From Actinomadura sp. NAK00032 (GTDB lineage Bacteria > Actinomycetota > Actinomycetes > Streptosporangiales > Streptosporangiaceae): a stretch of DNA of 64,000 nucleotides. This document shows positions 42,352 through 50,567 of the stretch, in pieces. Location: the NCBI RefSeq assembly GCF_013364275.1, contig NZ_CP054932.1:3534001-3598000 (forward strand), given 5' to 3'. The position numbers and the translations under genes are program-made. How positions within the stretch are numbered: the stretch's first letter is position 1; every line of letters starts with the position of its first letter. A model generated the notes under the pieces. It saw nothing but the letters and a program-made list of their open reading frames with translations, was not told the origin of the DNA and made no database searches.

Positions 42352-43768
42352 CCGGCAGCCGCACCTCGAACAGCGCGCCGCCGCCGGGGGCCTCGCCGAC
42401 GGTGAGGCTCCCGCCGTGCGCCGCGACCAGGTCCCGGGCGATCGCGAGGCCCAGCCCGGCGCCGCCCTCGTCGCGGCTGCGGGCGTCGTCCAGCCGGACG
42501 AACCGCTCGAAGATCCGCTCGCGGTCGGCGGCCGGCACCCCCGGGCCGTCGTCGGCGACGCGCAGCACCGCCGTCCCCGCCTCCTCGCGCAGCGACAGCC
42601 GGACGGCCGCGTCCGCGTGCCGCTGCGCGTTGTCGAGCAGGTTGCCCACCACCCGCGCCAGCCGGCCCGGGACGCCCATGACCCGCGGGTCCCCCTCGAC
42701 CGACGCCCGCACCGCGACGCGGTCGCCGGGGGCGCGCCGGTCCAGCTCGTCCCGGACGAGGCGGCCGAGCGCGACCGGACGGGCCGGCGGCCGCTCGCCG
42801 GCGTCGATGCGGGCGAGCAGCAGCAGGTCGGCGGCCAGGTGCTGGAGCCGCACGACGTCCGCGACGAGGCCGTCCACGTCCAGCAGCTCGGGATGCGCGG
42901 CGGCGACCTCCAGCTGCGTGCGCAGCGACGCGATCGGGCTGCGCAGCTCGTGCGAGGCGTCCGCGACGAAGCCGCGCTGGCGCGCCACCGACTCCTCCAG
43001 CGCGGCGAGGGTCTCGTTCGTCGTGGCGGCGAGGCCGGCGATCTCGTCCCGCGCGTCCGGCACCGGCACCCGCCGGGCCAGGTCGCCGGACGCGGTGATC
43101 TCCGCCAGTTCCGCCCGGACGGCCTCCACCGGGCGCAGCGCCCGCCGCGTGACCAGCCACGTCACGCCCGCGACCACGGCGAGCAGCAGCGGCAGCCCGG
43201 CGAGCATCGCGCGGGTGACCGTGCCGGTCGCGTCCCGCGCCGCGGCGAGGTCGGCGCCCGCGTACACGGTCACGGTCTCGTCGCGCGGCGTCGTCACCTC
43301 GACCGCCGCGAACCGGTAGTCGGCCGTCCGGCCGTCCACCGTCGCGCGGCCGGTGCTGAACCCCGGGTCGTCCCCCGACACCTCGCCGCGGCCGGGATAG
43401 TCGTCGCCCTGGTCGTCGTCATCGTCGCCGCCGCCGCGCGGGGCCGCGCCCGGCCGGACGCCGGGGGAGCCGGTGCCGTCGATCGCCTGGAGGTCCTCGC
43501 TCACCGCGCGCACGCGGCCGTCCTCGCCGACGACCTGCACGGGATGGTCCTCGCCGTCGGGCAGGTCGAGGCTCCGGTACGGCGTGCCCGCCGCGAGCTG
43601 CGCCGCGACCTCCCGCGCCGATACCTCGGCCCGCAGGTCCGTCTGCCCGGCCAGGTTCGCGCGCAGCAGCAGCACCACCGCCAGCCCGGCGGCGACCAGC
43701 GCGCCCGCGACCACGGCCGTCGCGCCCAGCGTCGTCCGGGCCCGGACGGACCCGAGGCGGCGCGCCAC
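42344..43768 (-). CDS. Sensor histidine kinase (two-component)
   Basis: A 474-residue membrane sensor kinase. Two transmembrane helices (about 13-36 and 187-210) bracket an extracytoplasmic domain with an acidic DDDDDQGDD stretch, followed by HAMP (about 211-262), HisKA with the H-box FVADASHELRSPI, and HATPase_c with NLLDNAQRH, DDGPGV and GGAGLGLAI. It begins one base after the stop of the response regulator gene. The facing PepSY gene and the acidic sensor loop hint at a cation or envelope-stress signal, which is inference. Confidence 0.94.
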   Translation of the reverse strand: MARRLGSVRARTTLGATAVVAGALVAAGLAVVLLLRANLAGQTDLRAEVSAREVAAQLAAGTPYRSLDLPDGEDHPVQVVGEDGRVRAVSEDLQAIDGTGSPGVRPGAAPRGGGDDDDDQGDDYPGRGEVSGDDPGFSTGRATVDGRTADYRFAAVEVTTPRDETVTVYAGADLAAARDATGTVTRAMLAGLPLLLAVVAGVTWLVTRRALRPVEAVRAELAEITASGDLARRVPVPDARDEIAGLAATTNETLAALEESVARQRGFVADASHELRSPIASLRTQLEVAAAHPELLDVDGLVADVVRLQHLAADLLLLARIDAGERPPARPVALGRLVRDELDRRAPGDRVAVRASVEGDPRVMGVPGRLARVVGNLLDNAQRHADAAVRLSLREEAGTAVLRVADDGPGVPAADRERIFERFVRLDDARSRDEGGAGLGLAIARDLVAAHGGSLTVGEAPGGGALFEVRLPAT

Positions 43769-43769
43769 G

Positions 43770-44450
43770 TCAGGCGCCCCCGTCCCGGGCCAGCCGGTAC
43801 CCGGCGCCGCGCACCGTCGTGATCGACCGGCGCCCGAACGGGACGTCCAGCTTGCGGCGCAGCGCGCTCACGTACACCTCGACGATGTTGGGGTCGCCGT
43901 CGTAGGCGAAGTCCCAGACGGCCTCCATGATCTGCGCCTTCGACACGACCCGGCCGGCGTTGGCCGCCAGGTGCTCCAGCACGGCGAACTCCTTGGCGGT
44001 CAGCTCCACCTCCGCGCCGCCCCGGAACACGCGGTGCGCCGCCGGGTCCACGGTGAGGTCGCCGAGCACGATCGCGGGCGCGGCGCCGCGCGTGCGGCGC
44101 CGCAGCAGCGCGCGGACGCGCGCCACCAGCACCACGTACGAGAACGGCTTGGTGAGGTAGTCGTCCGCGCCGGTGTCGAGGCCCTCGGCCTCGTCGTACT
44201 CGCCGTCCTTGGCGGTCAGCATCAGGATCGGCGTCTCGTCGCCCGCCGCCCGCAGCTCCGCGCACACCCGGTAGCCGTTCATCCCGGGCAGCATGATGTC
44301 GAGGACGATCAGGTCGTAGCCGCCGCCGAGCGCCCGGTGCAGGCCCTCCGCGCCGTCGTGGACGGCCTCCACCACGAAGCCCTCGGCCGTCAGCCCCCGC
44401 GCGAGGGACGTGGCCAGGCGCTTCTCGTCCTCCACGATCAGCAGGCGCAT
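43770..44450 (-). CDS. OmpR/PhoB-family response regulator
   Basis: A 226-residue regulator: receiver domain with acidic pocket VEDE, phospho-acceptor Asp in LIVLDIMLPG, Thr in MLTAKDG and Lys in YLTKPFS, then a C-terminal winged helix (ELTAKEFAVLEHL...VVEVYVSALRRKL). It precedes the sensor kinase gene with one base between stop and start. The 115-base gap to the divergent PepSY gene carries TTCAGG direct repeats with a 10-base period, the usual OmpR-type target layout. Confidence 0.95.
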   Translation of the reverse strand: MRLLIVEDEKRLATSLARGLTAEGFVVEAVHDGAEGLHRALGGGYDLIVLDIMLPGMNGYRVCAELRAAGDETPILMLTAKDGEYDEAEGLDTGADDYLTKPFSYVVLVARVRALLRRRTRGAAPAIVLGDLTVDPAAHRVFRGGAEVELTAKEFAVLEHLAANAGRVVSKAQIMEAVWDFAYDGDPNIVEVYVSALRRKLDVPFGRRSITTVRGAGYRLARDGGA

Positions 44451-44471
44451 GCCCCCAGCCTGCCAAACGGC

Positions 44472-44500
44472 ACCTGAAGGCGGCTTCAGGTTAGTTCAGG
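44472..44500. promoter_or_regulatory. Response-regulator box with 10-base period
   Basis: TTCAGG occurs at 44485-44490 and 44495-44500 (10-base period), and ACCTGAAG-gcgg-CTTCAGGT at 44472-44491 is a perfect 8-base inverted repeat. The site lies between the divergent regulator and PepSY genes and is the likely target of the OmpR-type regulator. Confidence 0.65.
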
Positions 44501-44565
44501 AGCGCTACAGGAAGACACGCCAACGTGGGGTTCGCAAGGGGGAACCGAACGGAAGGTGGAACTCG

Positions 44566-45174
44566 ATGAAGATCGACGCACGGCGCATGGTCACCGGGCG
44601 CGGGCTGCTGGTCTCGGCCGTCGCCGCGGGGGTGCTGGCCGCGGGCGGGACGACGGCCGCGTTCGCCACCGCGCAGGACGCGCCGGCCGCGGCCCCGTCC
44701 GGCGGCGCGGCGCCCGCCCCGGCGGTGGCGCTGGCGCAGGCGGCGGACGCGGCGCTGAAGAAGGTGCCCGGCACCGTCGCCGAGGCCGAACTCGACGACG
44801 AGGACGGCACGGCGGTCTGGGAGTTCGACGTCCTCTCCCAGGACGGGACGTGGCGCGACGTGACCGTCGACTCCGGCACCGGCGAGGTCCTCACCGACCG
44901 CGCCGACGACCGTGACGACCGCGACGACGCCGCGGAGGCCGCCGCCCTGCGCAAGGCGTCGGTGGCCGCGCCCGCCGCCGCCGGCGCGGCGCTGAAGGCC
45001 GTCCAGGGGCACGTCACGTCCGCCGAGTTCGAGCACGAGGGCGGCAAGGCCGTCTGGGAGGTCGACGTCGCCGGAAAGGACGGCAACGAGCACGAGGTCA
45101 CGCTGGACGCCGCGTCCGGCAAGGTCCTCGCCCAGCAGACCGAAAAGCCGGACGACGACGGCGACGAGGACTGA
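44566..45174 (+). CDS. Exported PepSY-domain protein
   Basis: A 202-residue secreted or membrane-anchored protein. A Sec-type signal (residues 1-36; TGRGLLVSAVAAGVLAAGG...FA) is followed by two PepSY repeats (ALAQAADAALKKVPGTVAEAEL... and AGAALKAVQGHVTSAEF...), each ending in a VTVDSGTGEVL / VTLDAASGKVL strand, and a very acidic tail. PepSY proteins bind or inhibit peptidases or metal-handling partners. It faces an OmpR-type two-component system, a common arrangement where the PepSY gene is the main target. GGAAGGTGG precedes the ATG at 44566. Confidence 0.92.
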   Translation: MKIDARRMVTGRGLLVSAVAAGVLAAGGTTAAFATAQDAPAAAPSGGAAPAPAVALAQAADAALKKVPGTVAEAELDDEDGTAVWEFDVLSQDGTWRDVTVDSGTGEVLTDRADDRDDRDDAAEAAALRKASVAAPAAAGAALKAVQGHVTSAEFEHEGGKAVWEVDVAGKDGNEHEVTLDAASGKVLAQQTEKPDDDGDED

Positions 45175-45214
45175 CGGGCGCCGGGGCCGGGAAGGGACAC
45201 CGCAGGAGGTGTGC

Positions 45215-46012
45215 ATGAGCGAGCAGAGACCCGGCCCCGGCATCGACACCAGCGTGTCGCACGTGGCGCGCATCTGGAACTACTGGCTGGGCGGCAAGGA
45301 CAACTACCCGGTGGACCGGGAGGTCGGCGACCAGATCCTCGGCATGCTGCCGGACGTCGCGAGGCTGGCGCGCGCCTCCCGGCTGTTCCTCAACCGGGTC
45401 GTGTGGCACCTGGCCGCCGAGGCGGGCGTCCGCCAGTTCATCGACATCGGGACGGGCCTGCCCACGGTCGACAACACCCACGAGGTCGCCCAGCGGGCCG
45501 CGCCCGAGTCGCGGATCGTCTACGTCGACAACGACCCGCTCGTCCTGGAGCACGCGAGGTCGCTGCTCACCAGCACCCCCGAGGGGCACACCGCCTACAT
45601 CCACGCCGACCTCCGCGAGCCCGAGGGCATCCTGGAGGGCGCCGCGGAGACGCTCGACTTCAGCCGGCCGGTCGCGTTCACGCTGATGGGGATCCTGGAG
45701 TTCGTCCCCGACGACGAGCAGGCGTACGCGATCGTGCGGCGGCTGCTGTCCGCGGTGCCGTCCGGCAGCTACCTCGCCATGTACGACGGGACGAACGTCG
45801 TCCACGGCGAGGCGTCCGACCGGATCGTGGACGTGTGGAACGCCTCCGGCAACGCGCAGCTCGTGCTGCGGACCCCCGGGCAGATCGCCGGCTTCTTCGA
45901 GGGCCTCCAGGTCGAGGAGCCCGGGATCGTCCCGGTGACGCACTGGCGCCCGGACACGCCCGGCGAACCCGAGCCGGTCGACGCCTACGGCGGCGTGGGC
46001 CGCAAGCCCTAG
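45215..46012 (+). CDS. DUF574-family SAM-dependent methyltransferase
   Basis: A 265-residue protein of the actinomycete-specific DUF574 family of class I-like methyltransferases. The diagnostic N-terminus ARIWNYWLGGKDNYPVDRE and the SAM site FIDIGTGLPTVDNTHEVAQ are present, as is VYVDNDPLVL. Substrates for this expanded family are largely unknown. AGGAGG before the ATG at 45215 decides the start over the in-frame GTG six bases upstream. An SRPBCC-type gene follows after 20 bases. Confidence 0.93.
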   Translation: MSEQRPGPGIDTSVSHVARIWNYWLGGKDNYPVDREVGDQILGMLPDVARLARASRLFLNRVVWHLAAEAGVRQFIDIGTGLPTVDNTHEVAQRAAPESRIVYVDNDPLVLEHARSLLTSTPEGHTAYIHADLREPEGILEGAAETLDFSRPVAFTLMGILEFVPDDEQAYAIVRRLLSAVPSGSYLAMYDGTNVVHGEASDRIVDVWNASGNAQLVLRTPGQIAGFFEGLQVEEPGIVPVTHWRPDTPGEPEPVDAYGGVGRKP

Positions 46013-46032
46013 ACCACCCCGGGAGCAGGCCG

Positions 46033-46509
46033 ATGACCGCGGACGACTTCGTCTACACGATCTACATCAACGCCGCCCCCGAACGCGTCTGGGAGGCCCT
46101 CACCGACCCCGCCGCCACCCGCCGCTACTGGGGCGTCGCCTTCGAGACCGACTGGGCGCCCGGCTCCGCGATGACCTGGCACGAGGAGGACGCGACGACC
46201 GCCGACCCCGAGCAGACCGTCCTGGCGGCCGAGCCGGGCCGCCGCCTGTCCTACACCTGGCACACCTTCACCCCCGAATGGGCGAAGAGCGTCGGCGTGG
46301 ACGAGGAGACCCGCCGCGCGCTCATGGCGGAGCCCCGCTCCACGGTGTCCTTCGTCATCGAGCCGGCCGGCGCCACCGCCAGGCTGACCGTCGTCCACCA
46401 CGCGGGCGAGGCACTGCTCGCCATGTCGAGGAACGGCTGGCCGCACGTCCTGTCCGGGCTGAAGACGCTGCTGGAGACCGGCGAACCCCTCCCCACAACC
46501 GACCTCTAG
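46033..46509 (+). CDS. SRPBCC/AHSA1-family protein
   Basis: A 158-residue START-like (AHSA1) domain protein: TIYINAAPERVWEALTDPAATRRYWG is the typical opening helix-strand, and the LRNGW-like end appears as MSRNGWPHVLSGLKTLLETG. Members bind hydrophobic ligands or act with ArsR regulators; no ArsR gene is adjacent here. GGGAGCAGG precedes the ATG. Probably cotranscribed with the DUF574 methyltransferase. Confidence 0.9.
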   Translation: MTADDFVYTIYINAAPERVWEALTDPAATRRYWGVAFETDWAPGSAMTWHEEDATTADPEQTVLAAEPGRRLSYTWHTFTPEWAKSVGVDEETRRALMAEPRSTVSFVIEPAGATARLTVVHHAGEALLAMSRNGWPHVLSGLKTLLETGEPLPTTDL

Positions 46510-46542
46510 CATGAGCCCGGACGATCATGTGAGGAGCGGTTC

Positions 46543-47487
46543 GTGCGAGAGATCGCCGTGTTCAGCGGTAGCGCCCACCCGGAACTGGCCGCCGAGGTCT
46601 GCGCGCACCTCGGGGTGCCGCTGAGCCCGTCCCGGGTCGACCGGTTCGCCAACGACTGCCTGGAAGTGCAGCTGCAGGCCAACTGCCGGGAGCGGGACGT
46701 CTTCCTGATCCAGCCGCTCGTCGCGCCCGTCCAGGAGCACCTCGTCGAGCTGCTCCTGATGTGCGACGCCGCCCGCGGCGCGTCCGCGAGCCGCATCACC
46801 GTCGTCATGCCGCACTACTCCTACGCGCGCTCCGACAAGAAGGACGCGCCGCGCATCTCCATCGGCGGGCGCCTGGTCGCCGACCTCCTCGTCGCCTCCG
46901 GCGCGAGCCGCGTCCTCGCCATGACCCTGCACTCGCCGCAGGTGCACGGCTTCTTCTCCGTCCCCGTCGACCACCTGCACGCGCTGCGGGAGCTCGCCGA
47001 CCACTTCCGCGGGTACGACCTGTCGCGCACGACCGTCGTCTCGCCCGACCTCGGCAACGCCAAGGAGGCCGCGGCCTTCGCCCGCCTCCTCGGCGTCCAG
47101 GTCGCCGCCGGCGCCAAGCAGCGCTTCCCCGACGACCGCGTCCAGATCAGCTCCGTCATCGGCGACGTCGCCGACCGCGACGTCATCGTCCTGGACGACG
47201 AGATCGCCAAGGGCAGCACCGTCCTCGAACTGCTGGACCGGCTCCGCGAACTGGGCGCCCGCACCATCCGCGTCGCCTGCACCCACGGCCTGTTCGCCGC
47301 CGGCGCCCTCCAGCGCCTCACCGCCCAGCCCGACGTCCTGGAGATCGTCTGCACCAACACGGTCCCCGTCCCGAACGGCGACCGCAGCGACAAGCTCCGC
47401 ATCCTGTCCATCGCCCCGGCCCTCGCCGAGGCCGTCCGCCGCATCCACAACGGCGAATCGGTGAGCGCCCTCTTCGAGTCCCCCTGA
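46543..47487 (+). CDS. Ribose-phosphate pyrophosphokinase-like protein (atypical PRPP loop)
   Basis: A 314-residue PRPP synthetase-family protein with tandem phosphoribosyltransferase folds. The ATP-binding region HYSYARSDKKD and the RP loop VVSPDLGNAKEA are recognisable. The PRPP-binding loop, usually VDDMIDTAGT, is VLDDEIAKGSTV, so the conserved T-A-G-T is replaced. This marks a second, divergent class rather than the housekeeping Prs. GAGGAG lies before the GTG at 46543. Activity may be altered or it may serve a special pathway. Not obviously in an operon with neighbours. Confidence 0.88.
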   Translation: MREIAVFSGSAHPELAAEVCAHLGVPLSPSRVDRFANDCLEVQLQANCRERDVFLIQPLVAPVQEHLVELLLMCDAARGASASRITVVMPHYSYARSDKKDAPRISIGGRLVADLLVASGASRVLAMTLHSPQVHGFFSVPVDHLHALRELADHFRGYDLSRTTVVSPDLGNAKEAAAFARLLGVQVAAGAKQRFPDDRVQISSVIGDVADRDVIVLDDEIAKGSTVLELLDRLRELGARTIRVACTHGLFAAGALQRLTAQPDVLEIVCTNTVPVPNGDRSDKLRILSIAPALAEAVRRIHNGESVSALFESP

Positions 47488-47492
47488 CCTAC

Positions 47493-47514
47493 CCCCGGCT
47501 TGCCGCCGCCGGGG
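47493..47514. terminator. Hairpin between convergent genes
   Basis: CCCCGGC (47493-47499) and GCCGGGG (47508-47514) form a 7-base-pair stem with an 8-base loop, just after the PRPP synthetase stop and before the end of the convergent small membrane protein gene. Confidence 0.45.
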
Positions 47515-47580
47515 TCGGTCAAGGGGGCGCCCGACTCCTTTGGGACGGGCCGGCGGCGGCCGGGATTCACCTGGGGCCGG

Positions 47581-47850
47581 TCAGCGGCGCATGCCGCTGC
47601 CGCCGGGTTCTTCTTCGCCGTCGGTGGTGTGCTCGAGTTCCAGGTACTCGTCCTCGGGCCAGAGTTCGTCGGCGAGGGCGGCGAGGTACTCCTCGTCGCC
47701 GGGGTCGAGTTCGGCGGTCATGGACTCCGGGTGCGCGGGCGCGGATGGCGGGGGGTCGGGCGCGGTTCTCAGGGGCATCGGGCGGAGCAGGCGGGGCAGG
47801 CAGAGGCCGAACAGGGCCAGCAGGGACACGAGGACCAGGACTGTGATCAC
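47581..47850 (-). CDS. Small single-span membrane protein with DEEYL/DEYL acidic motif
   Basis: An 89-residue protein of no family I know: one hydrophobic helix (residues 1-18, VITVLVLVSLLALFGL), a short proline-rich linker, then an acidic motif HPESMTAELDPGDEEYLAALADELWPEDEYLELEH split over residues 48-82. The same motif occurs in the protein encoded at 48958-49455, so the two are paralogues. GAAAGGACGG before the GTG at 47850 decides the start. The C-terminal tail is short and glycine-rich. The topology suggests a cytoplasmic acidic domain tethered to the membrane. Confidence 0.75.
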   Translation of the reverse strand: MITVLVLVSLLALFGLCLPRLLRPMPLRTAPDPPPSAPAHPESMTAELDPGDEEYLAALADELWPEDEYLELEHTTDGEEEPGGSGMRR

Positions 47851-47948
47851 ACCACACCGTCCTTTCGCGGTCGAGTTCCACATGATTCTTGCGTAAGTAG
47901 CAAAACAGTTGAACGTTAGCGGGAGGCTCCGCCGGATGGGAGTCCGAC

Positions 47949-48614
47949 ATGCGGGCCGCCGGGGACAATGACCCCGTGGAGTCTCATGTGGACGCGCGGG
48001 CGCGCGAGCTGGCACGGGTCGTCTGGGACCACCTCGTCCTGTCCGGCCCCCTCTCCCAGGCTGACGTGATCCTGGCGCTGGGGTGCCACGACACGCGGGT
48101 GGCGGTCCAGGCGGCGCGGCTCTGGCACGCGGGATGGGCGCCGCTGGTGGTCGTGTCGGGCGGGCGCGGCAAGATGACCTCGGGGTGGACGGAGACCGAG
48201 GCGCGGGTGTTCGGGCGGGTGGCGCGCGAGCACGGGGTGCCGGCGGAGGCGCTGCTGCTGGAGGAGACGGCGAGCAACACGGGGGAGAACATCACCGCGT
48301 CCAGGCGGCTGCTGGACGGCCGGGGCGTCGCGGTGCGGCGGGGGATCCTGGTGGCGAAGCCCTACATGACGCGGCGGTCGCTGGCGACGGCGCGGCGGCG
48401 GTGGCCCGAGGTCGAGTGGTCAGCGTCCGCGCCGGAGCTGGGGTTCGAGGCGTTCTGCGAGCGCCGGTCCATCGAGCTGATGGTGGGGGACCTGCAGCGG
48501 ATGGTGGTGTACGCGGAGCGCGGGTACCAGGTGCCGATGCCCGTCCCGGCGGACGTCTGGGCGGCCTACGAGGAGCTCGCCCGGCTCGGGTACGACGGGC
48601 ACGTGATCCGTTAG
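47949..48614 (+). CDS. YdcF-family (DUF218) protein
   Basis: A 221-residue DUF218/YdcF protein with a Rossmann-like fold: VILALGCHDTRVAVQAARL, VVVSGGRGKMTSGWTETEA and LEETASNTGENI are family signatures. There is no transmembrane segment, so this is the soluble YdcF type rather than the membrane ElyC/SanA type. YdcF binds SAM in E. coli; function is otherwise unknown. GGGAG lies six bases before the ATG at 47949. It is divergent from the small membrane protein gene and ends overlapping the convergent DUF5999 gene by four bases. Confidence 0.88.
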   Translation: MRAAGDNDPVESHVDARARELARVVWDHLVLSGPLSQADVILALGCHDTRVAVQAARLWHAGWAPLVVVSGGRGKMTSGWTETEARVFGRVAREHGVPAEALLLEETASNTGENITASRRLLDGRGVAVRRGILVAKPYMTRRSLATARRRWPEVEWSASAPELGFEAFCERRSIELMVGDLQRMVVYAERGYQVPMPVPADVWAAYEELARLGYDGHVIR

Positions 48615-48820
48615 GCGGTCGTGACGGGGCGGTGCGGGTCGATCACCCGGCCGTCGGGCAGCAGTTCGCCGGTGTCCTCGAAGACGACGATGCCGTTGCA
48701 GAGCAGGCTCCAGCCCTGCTCGGGGTGGTTGGCCACGGTGCGGGCGGCCTCGCGGTCGAGGTCGTCGGGCGCCGGGCACGGCGGCTGGTGCGTGCAGATG
48801 ATGTCGTGCTGAGCGGTCAC
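48611..48820 (-). CDS. DUF5999-family small protein
   Basis: A 69-residue actinomycete protein. The conserved pattern CTHQPPCPAPD...REAARTVANHPEQGWSLLCNG is followed by VVFEDTGELLPDG and HRP near the end, which I recognise as DUF5999. Three cysteines and two histidines could bind a metal. Function unknown. GGAGG lies seven bases before the GTG at 48820. Confidence 0.85.
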   Translation of the reverse strand: MTAQHDIICTHQPPCPAPDDLDREAARTVANHPEQGWSLLCNGIVVFEDTGELLPDGRVIDPHRPVTTA

Positions 48821-48957
48821 GGAGTTCCTCCACGGTGTCCCAGTGATTTAGGACATAGTGCAGCCTGCCGCTGTGCGTCCGAAATATGCAAGTGGATGAG
48901 GAATTCTTTACTGTTCGTCGCGTGTGGGAGGCCGCGAGATCGGGCATTCGGGGCGAT

Positions 48958-49455
48958 TCACCGCAAGAGGCCCCCGTCGGGCTCGTCGCCGTGGTCGACG
49001 TCCAGGCCGACCACGGACGCGCAGCCCGTGCAGATCCACTCGCCGATGACGGCCTCGGAGTTGGTCCCGTGCGTCCGGTACGGGCGGTCGACCGTCCGGC
49101 GGCGCATCCCGTGGCCGCAGGAGGAGTGCAGGAGCCGGCCGCAGGTCGGGCACGGCCACACGTCCTCGCGGCGCAGGTCGCAGCGGGGGCACAGCGGCGC
49201 CTCGTAGTGCCCGGCGGGCTCGCCGAACGCCATCTCGTCCAGCCAGTCGTGCTCGAGGTCGAGGTACTCGTCGCGCGGCCAGTGGTGGTCGGCGAGCCAG
49301 GCGAGGTACTCCTCGTCGCCCGGGCCGAGGACGGTCGTCAGCGACTCGGGGTGCTCGTCGTCCGGGCGTGGTCGGCGCCTGCCGTGCCGCGCGGTGGCCA
49401 GGAGCGTCAGCAGGCCGAGGAGCGCGGCCGCGGCCAGGCCTGTCGCCAGGGGCAT
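48958..49455 (-). CDS. Membrane-anchored protein with acidic motif and Cys-rich (zinc-ribbon-like) tail
   Basis: A 165-residue paralogue of the protein at 47581-47850. One N-terminal hydrophobic helix (about 3-21, LATGLAAAALLGLLTLL) is followed by HPESLTTVLGPGDEEYLAWLA and WPRDEYLDLEH, then a cysteine-rich domain with CPRC, CPTC, a single Cys in HSSC and CTGC, spaced like a treble-clef or double zinc ribbon. The combined architecture is one I have not seen named. GTAAGGACG precedes the ATG at 49455, and an AAGATCATGT stretch just upstream resembles the upstream region of the paralogue. Confidence 0.78.
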   Translation of the reverse strand: MPLATGLAAAALLGLLTLLATARHGRRRPRPDDEHPESLTTVLGPGDEEYLAWLADHHWPRDEYLDLEHDWLDEMAFGEPAGHYEAPLCPRCDLRREDVWPCPTCGRLLHSSCGHGMRRRTVDRPYRTHGTNSEAVIGEWICTGCASVVGLDVDHGDEPDGGLLR

Positions 49456-49847
49456 CGCGGCGTCCTTACATGATCTTGTGGCGGGAATGTCCGATCATGA
49501 ATGCACTTCACAAAACGCTGCGAACGCTACAAGAAAGGTATGACGGCGGAAAAGTCGATCAAAAAGATCCTTTACCCGGATCATGACCGGACCCGGCGTC
49601 CGAAACCGGCGGCGGCGACGTCCGCAACCAGGGCCGGCCTGCGGGTACCAGGGCTACGAGCATCCCGGACCGCGCGGCGCGGTGTGGCCTGTTTCACTCT
49701 CCGCTGAATCAGCCCCTGCGGCCGAGAACGGCCACCGGCTGAGGCCGGGGGTGTGGTTTTCCGCAGGGTGGGGGTGCGGGATCCGGCCGGACGGGTCGGC
49801 GGTGCTCTCCATGGTGGCGGGCCCGGCCGGTTCCTAGCGTCGTAGGC
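49456..49847. other. Intergenic region, 392 bases, no supported gene
   Basis: The first 130 bases (49460-49590) are relatively A+T-rich and hold the promoter region of the Cys-rich membrane protein gene; the rest is ordinary high-G+C spacer up to TAGCGT at 49835-49840, a -10 candidate for dedA. A 55-codon frame from 49542 has an A-rich upstream patch but no coding features. Confidence 0.5.
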
Positions 49848-50567
49848 ATGATCGGACTGATGAACGCGGCCTCCGGCGGCGAACCCGTCGGCGGCATCGC
49901 CGGGTGGGCGACCGACCTGATGGACCGGCTCGGCGCGCCCGGCGCCGGCCTGGCGATCGCGCTGGAGAACCTGTTCCCGCCGCTGCCGAGCGAGGTGATC
50001 CTCCCGCTCGCCGGCTTCACGGCCGCGCAGGGCCGGATGAGCCTCACCGCGGCGATCGTGTGGACGACGCTCGGAAGCGTCGCCGGCGCCCTCGCGCTCT
50101 ACGGGATCGGCGCCCTGATCGGGCGGGACCGGGTCCGCGCGATCGCGGCGCGGCTGCCGCTGGTCAAGGTCGAGGACCTCGACCGGACGGAGGCGTGGTT
50201 CGCCCGGCACGGCGGCAAGGCGGTGTTCTTCGGCCGGATGATCCCGATCTTCCGGAGCCTGATCTCCGTCCCGGCGGGGGTCGAGCGGATGCGGATGTCG
50301 GTGTTCCTGGCCTACACGACGCTCGGCAGCCTGCTGTGGAACACCGCGTTCGTGCTCGCCGGGTACGGGCTCGGCGACAACTGGCGGACGGTCGAGGAGT
50401 ACGTCGGCGTCTACTCCAAGGGGGTGCTCGCGGTCGTCGCCGTGGCGGCCGTCGCGTTCCTCGCGGTGCGTATCGTGAAGGCACGGCGGGCCGGTGCCGG
50501 GGAGCAGCGGCCGGCGGGGGTGCACCGGGCGGAGGCAAGAGAACGCGAACGTGACCGCATCTACTGA
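49848..50567 (+). CDS. DedA-family membrane protein
   Basis: A 239-residue DedA (SNARE-associated/VTT) family protein, proposed undecaprenyl-phosphate or phospholipid flippase. ENLFPPLPSEVILPLAG and FFGRMIPIFRSLISVPAGVERM are the conserved re-entrant motifs, with the functional Glu and Arg residues kept. About five hydrophobic segments are present. The ATG at 49848 lacks a ribosome-binding site and lies seven bases after TAGCGT, so translation may be leaderless; the ATG at 49860 is an alternative. The 3' end overlaps the histidine kinase start by 17 bases. Confidence 0.92.
   Translation: MIGLMNAASGGEPVGGIAGWATDLMDRLGAPGAGLAIALENLFPPLPSEVILPLAGFTAAQGRMSLTAAIVWTTLGSVAGALALYGIGALIGRDRVRAIAARLPLVKVEDLDRTEAWFARHGGKAVFFGRMIPIFRSLISVPAGVERMRMSVFLAYTTLGSLLWNTAFVLAGYGLGDNWRTVEEYVGVYSKGVLAVVAVAAVAFLAVRIVKARRAGAGEQRPAGVHRAEARERERDRIY

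Noticed and set aside
49501..49710. Small plus-strand frames (including one from ATG 49542) in the gap before dedA
   Set aside because: Only a weak purine patch upstream and a random-looking Arg/Pro-rich product.
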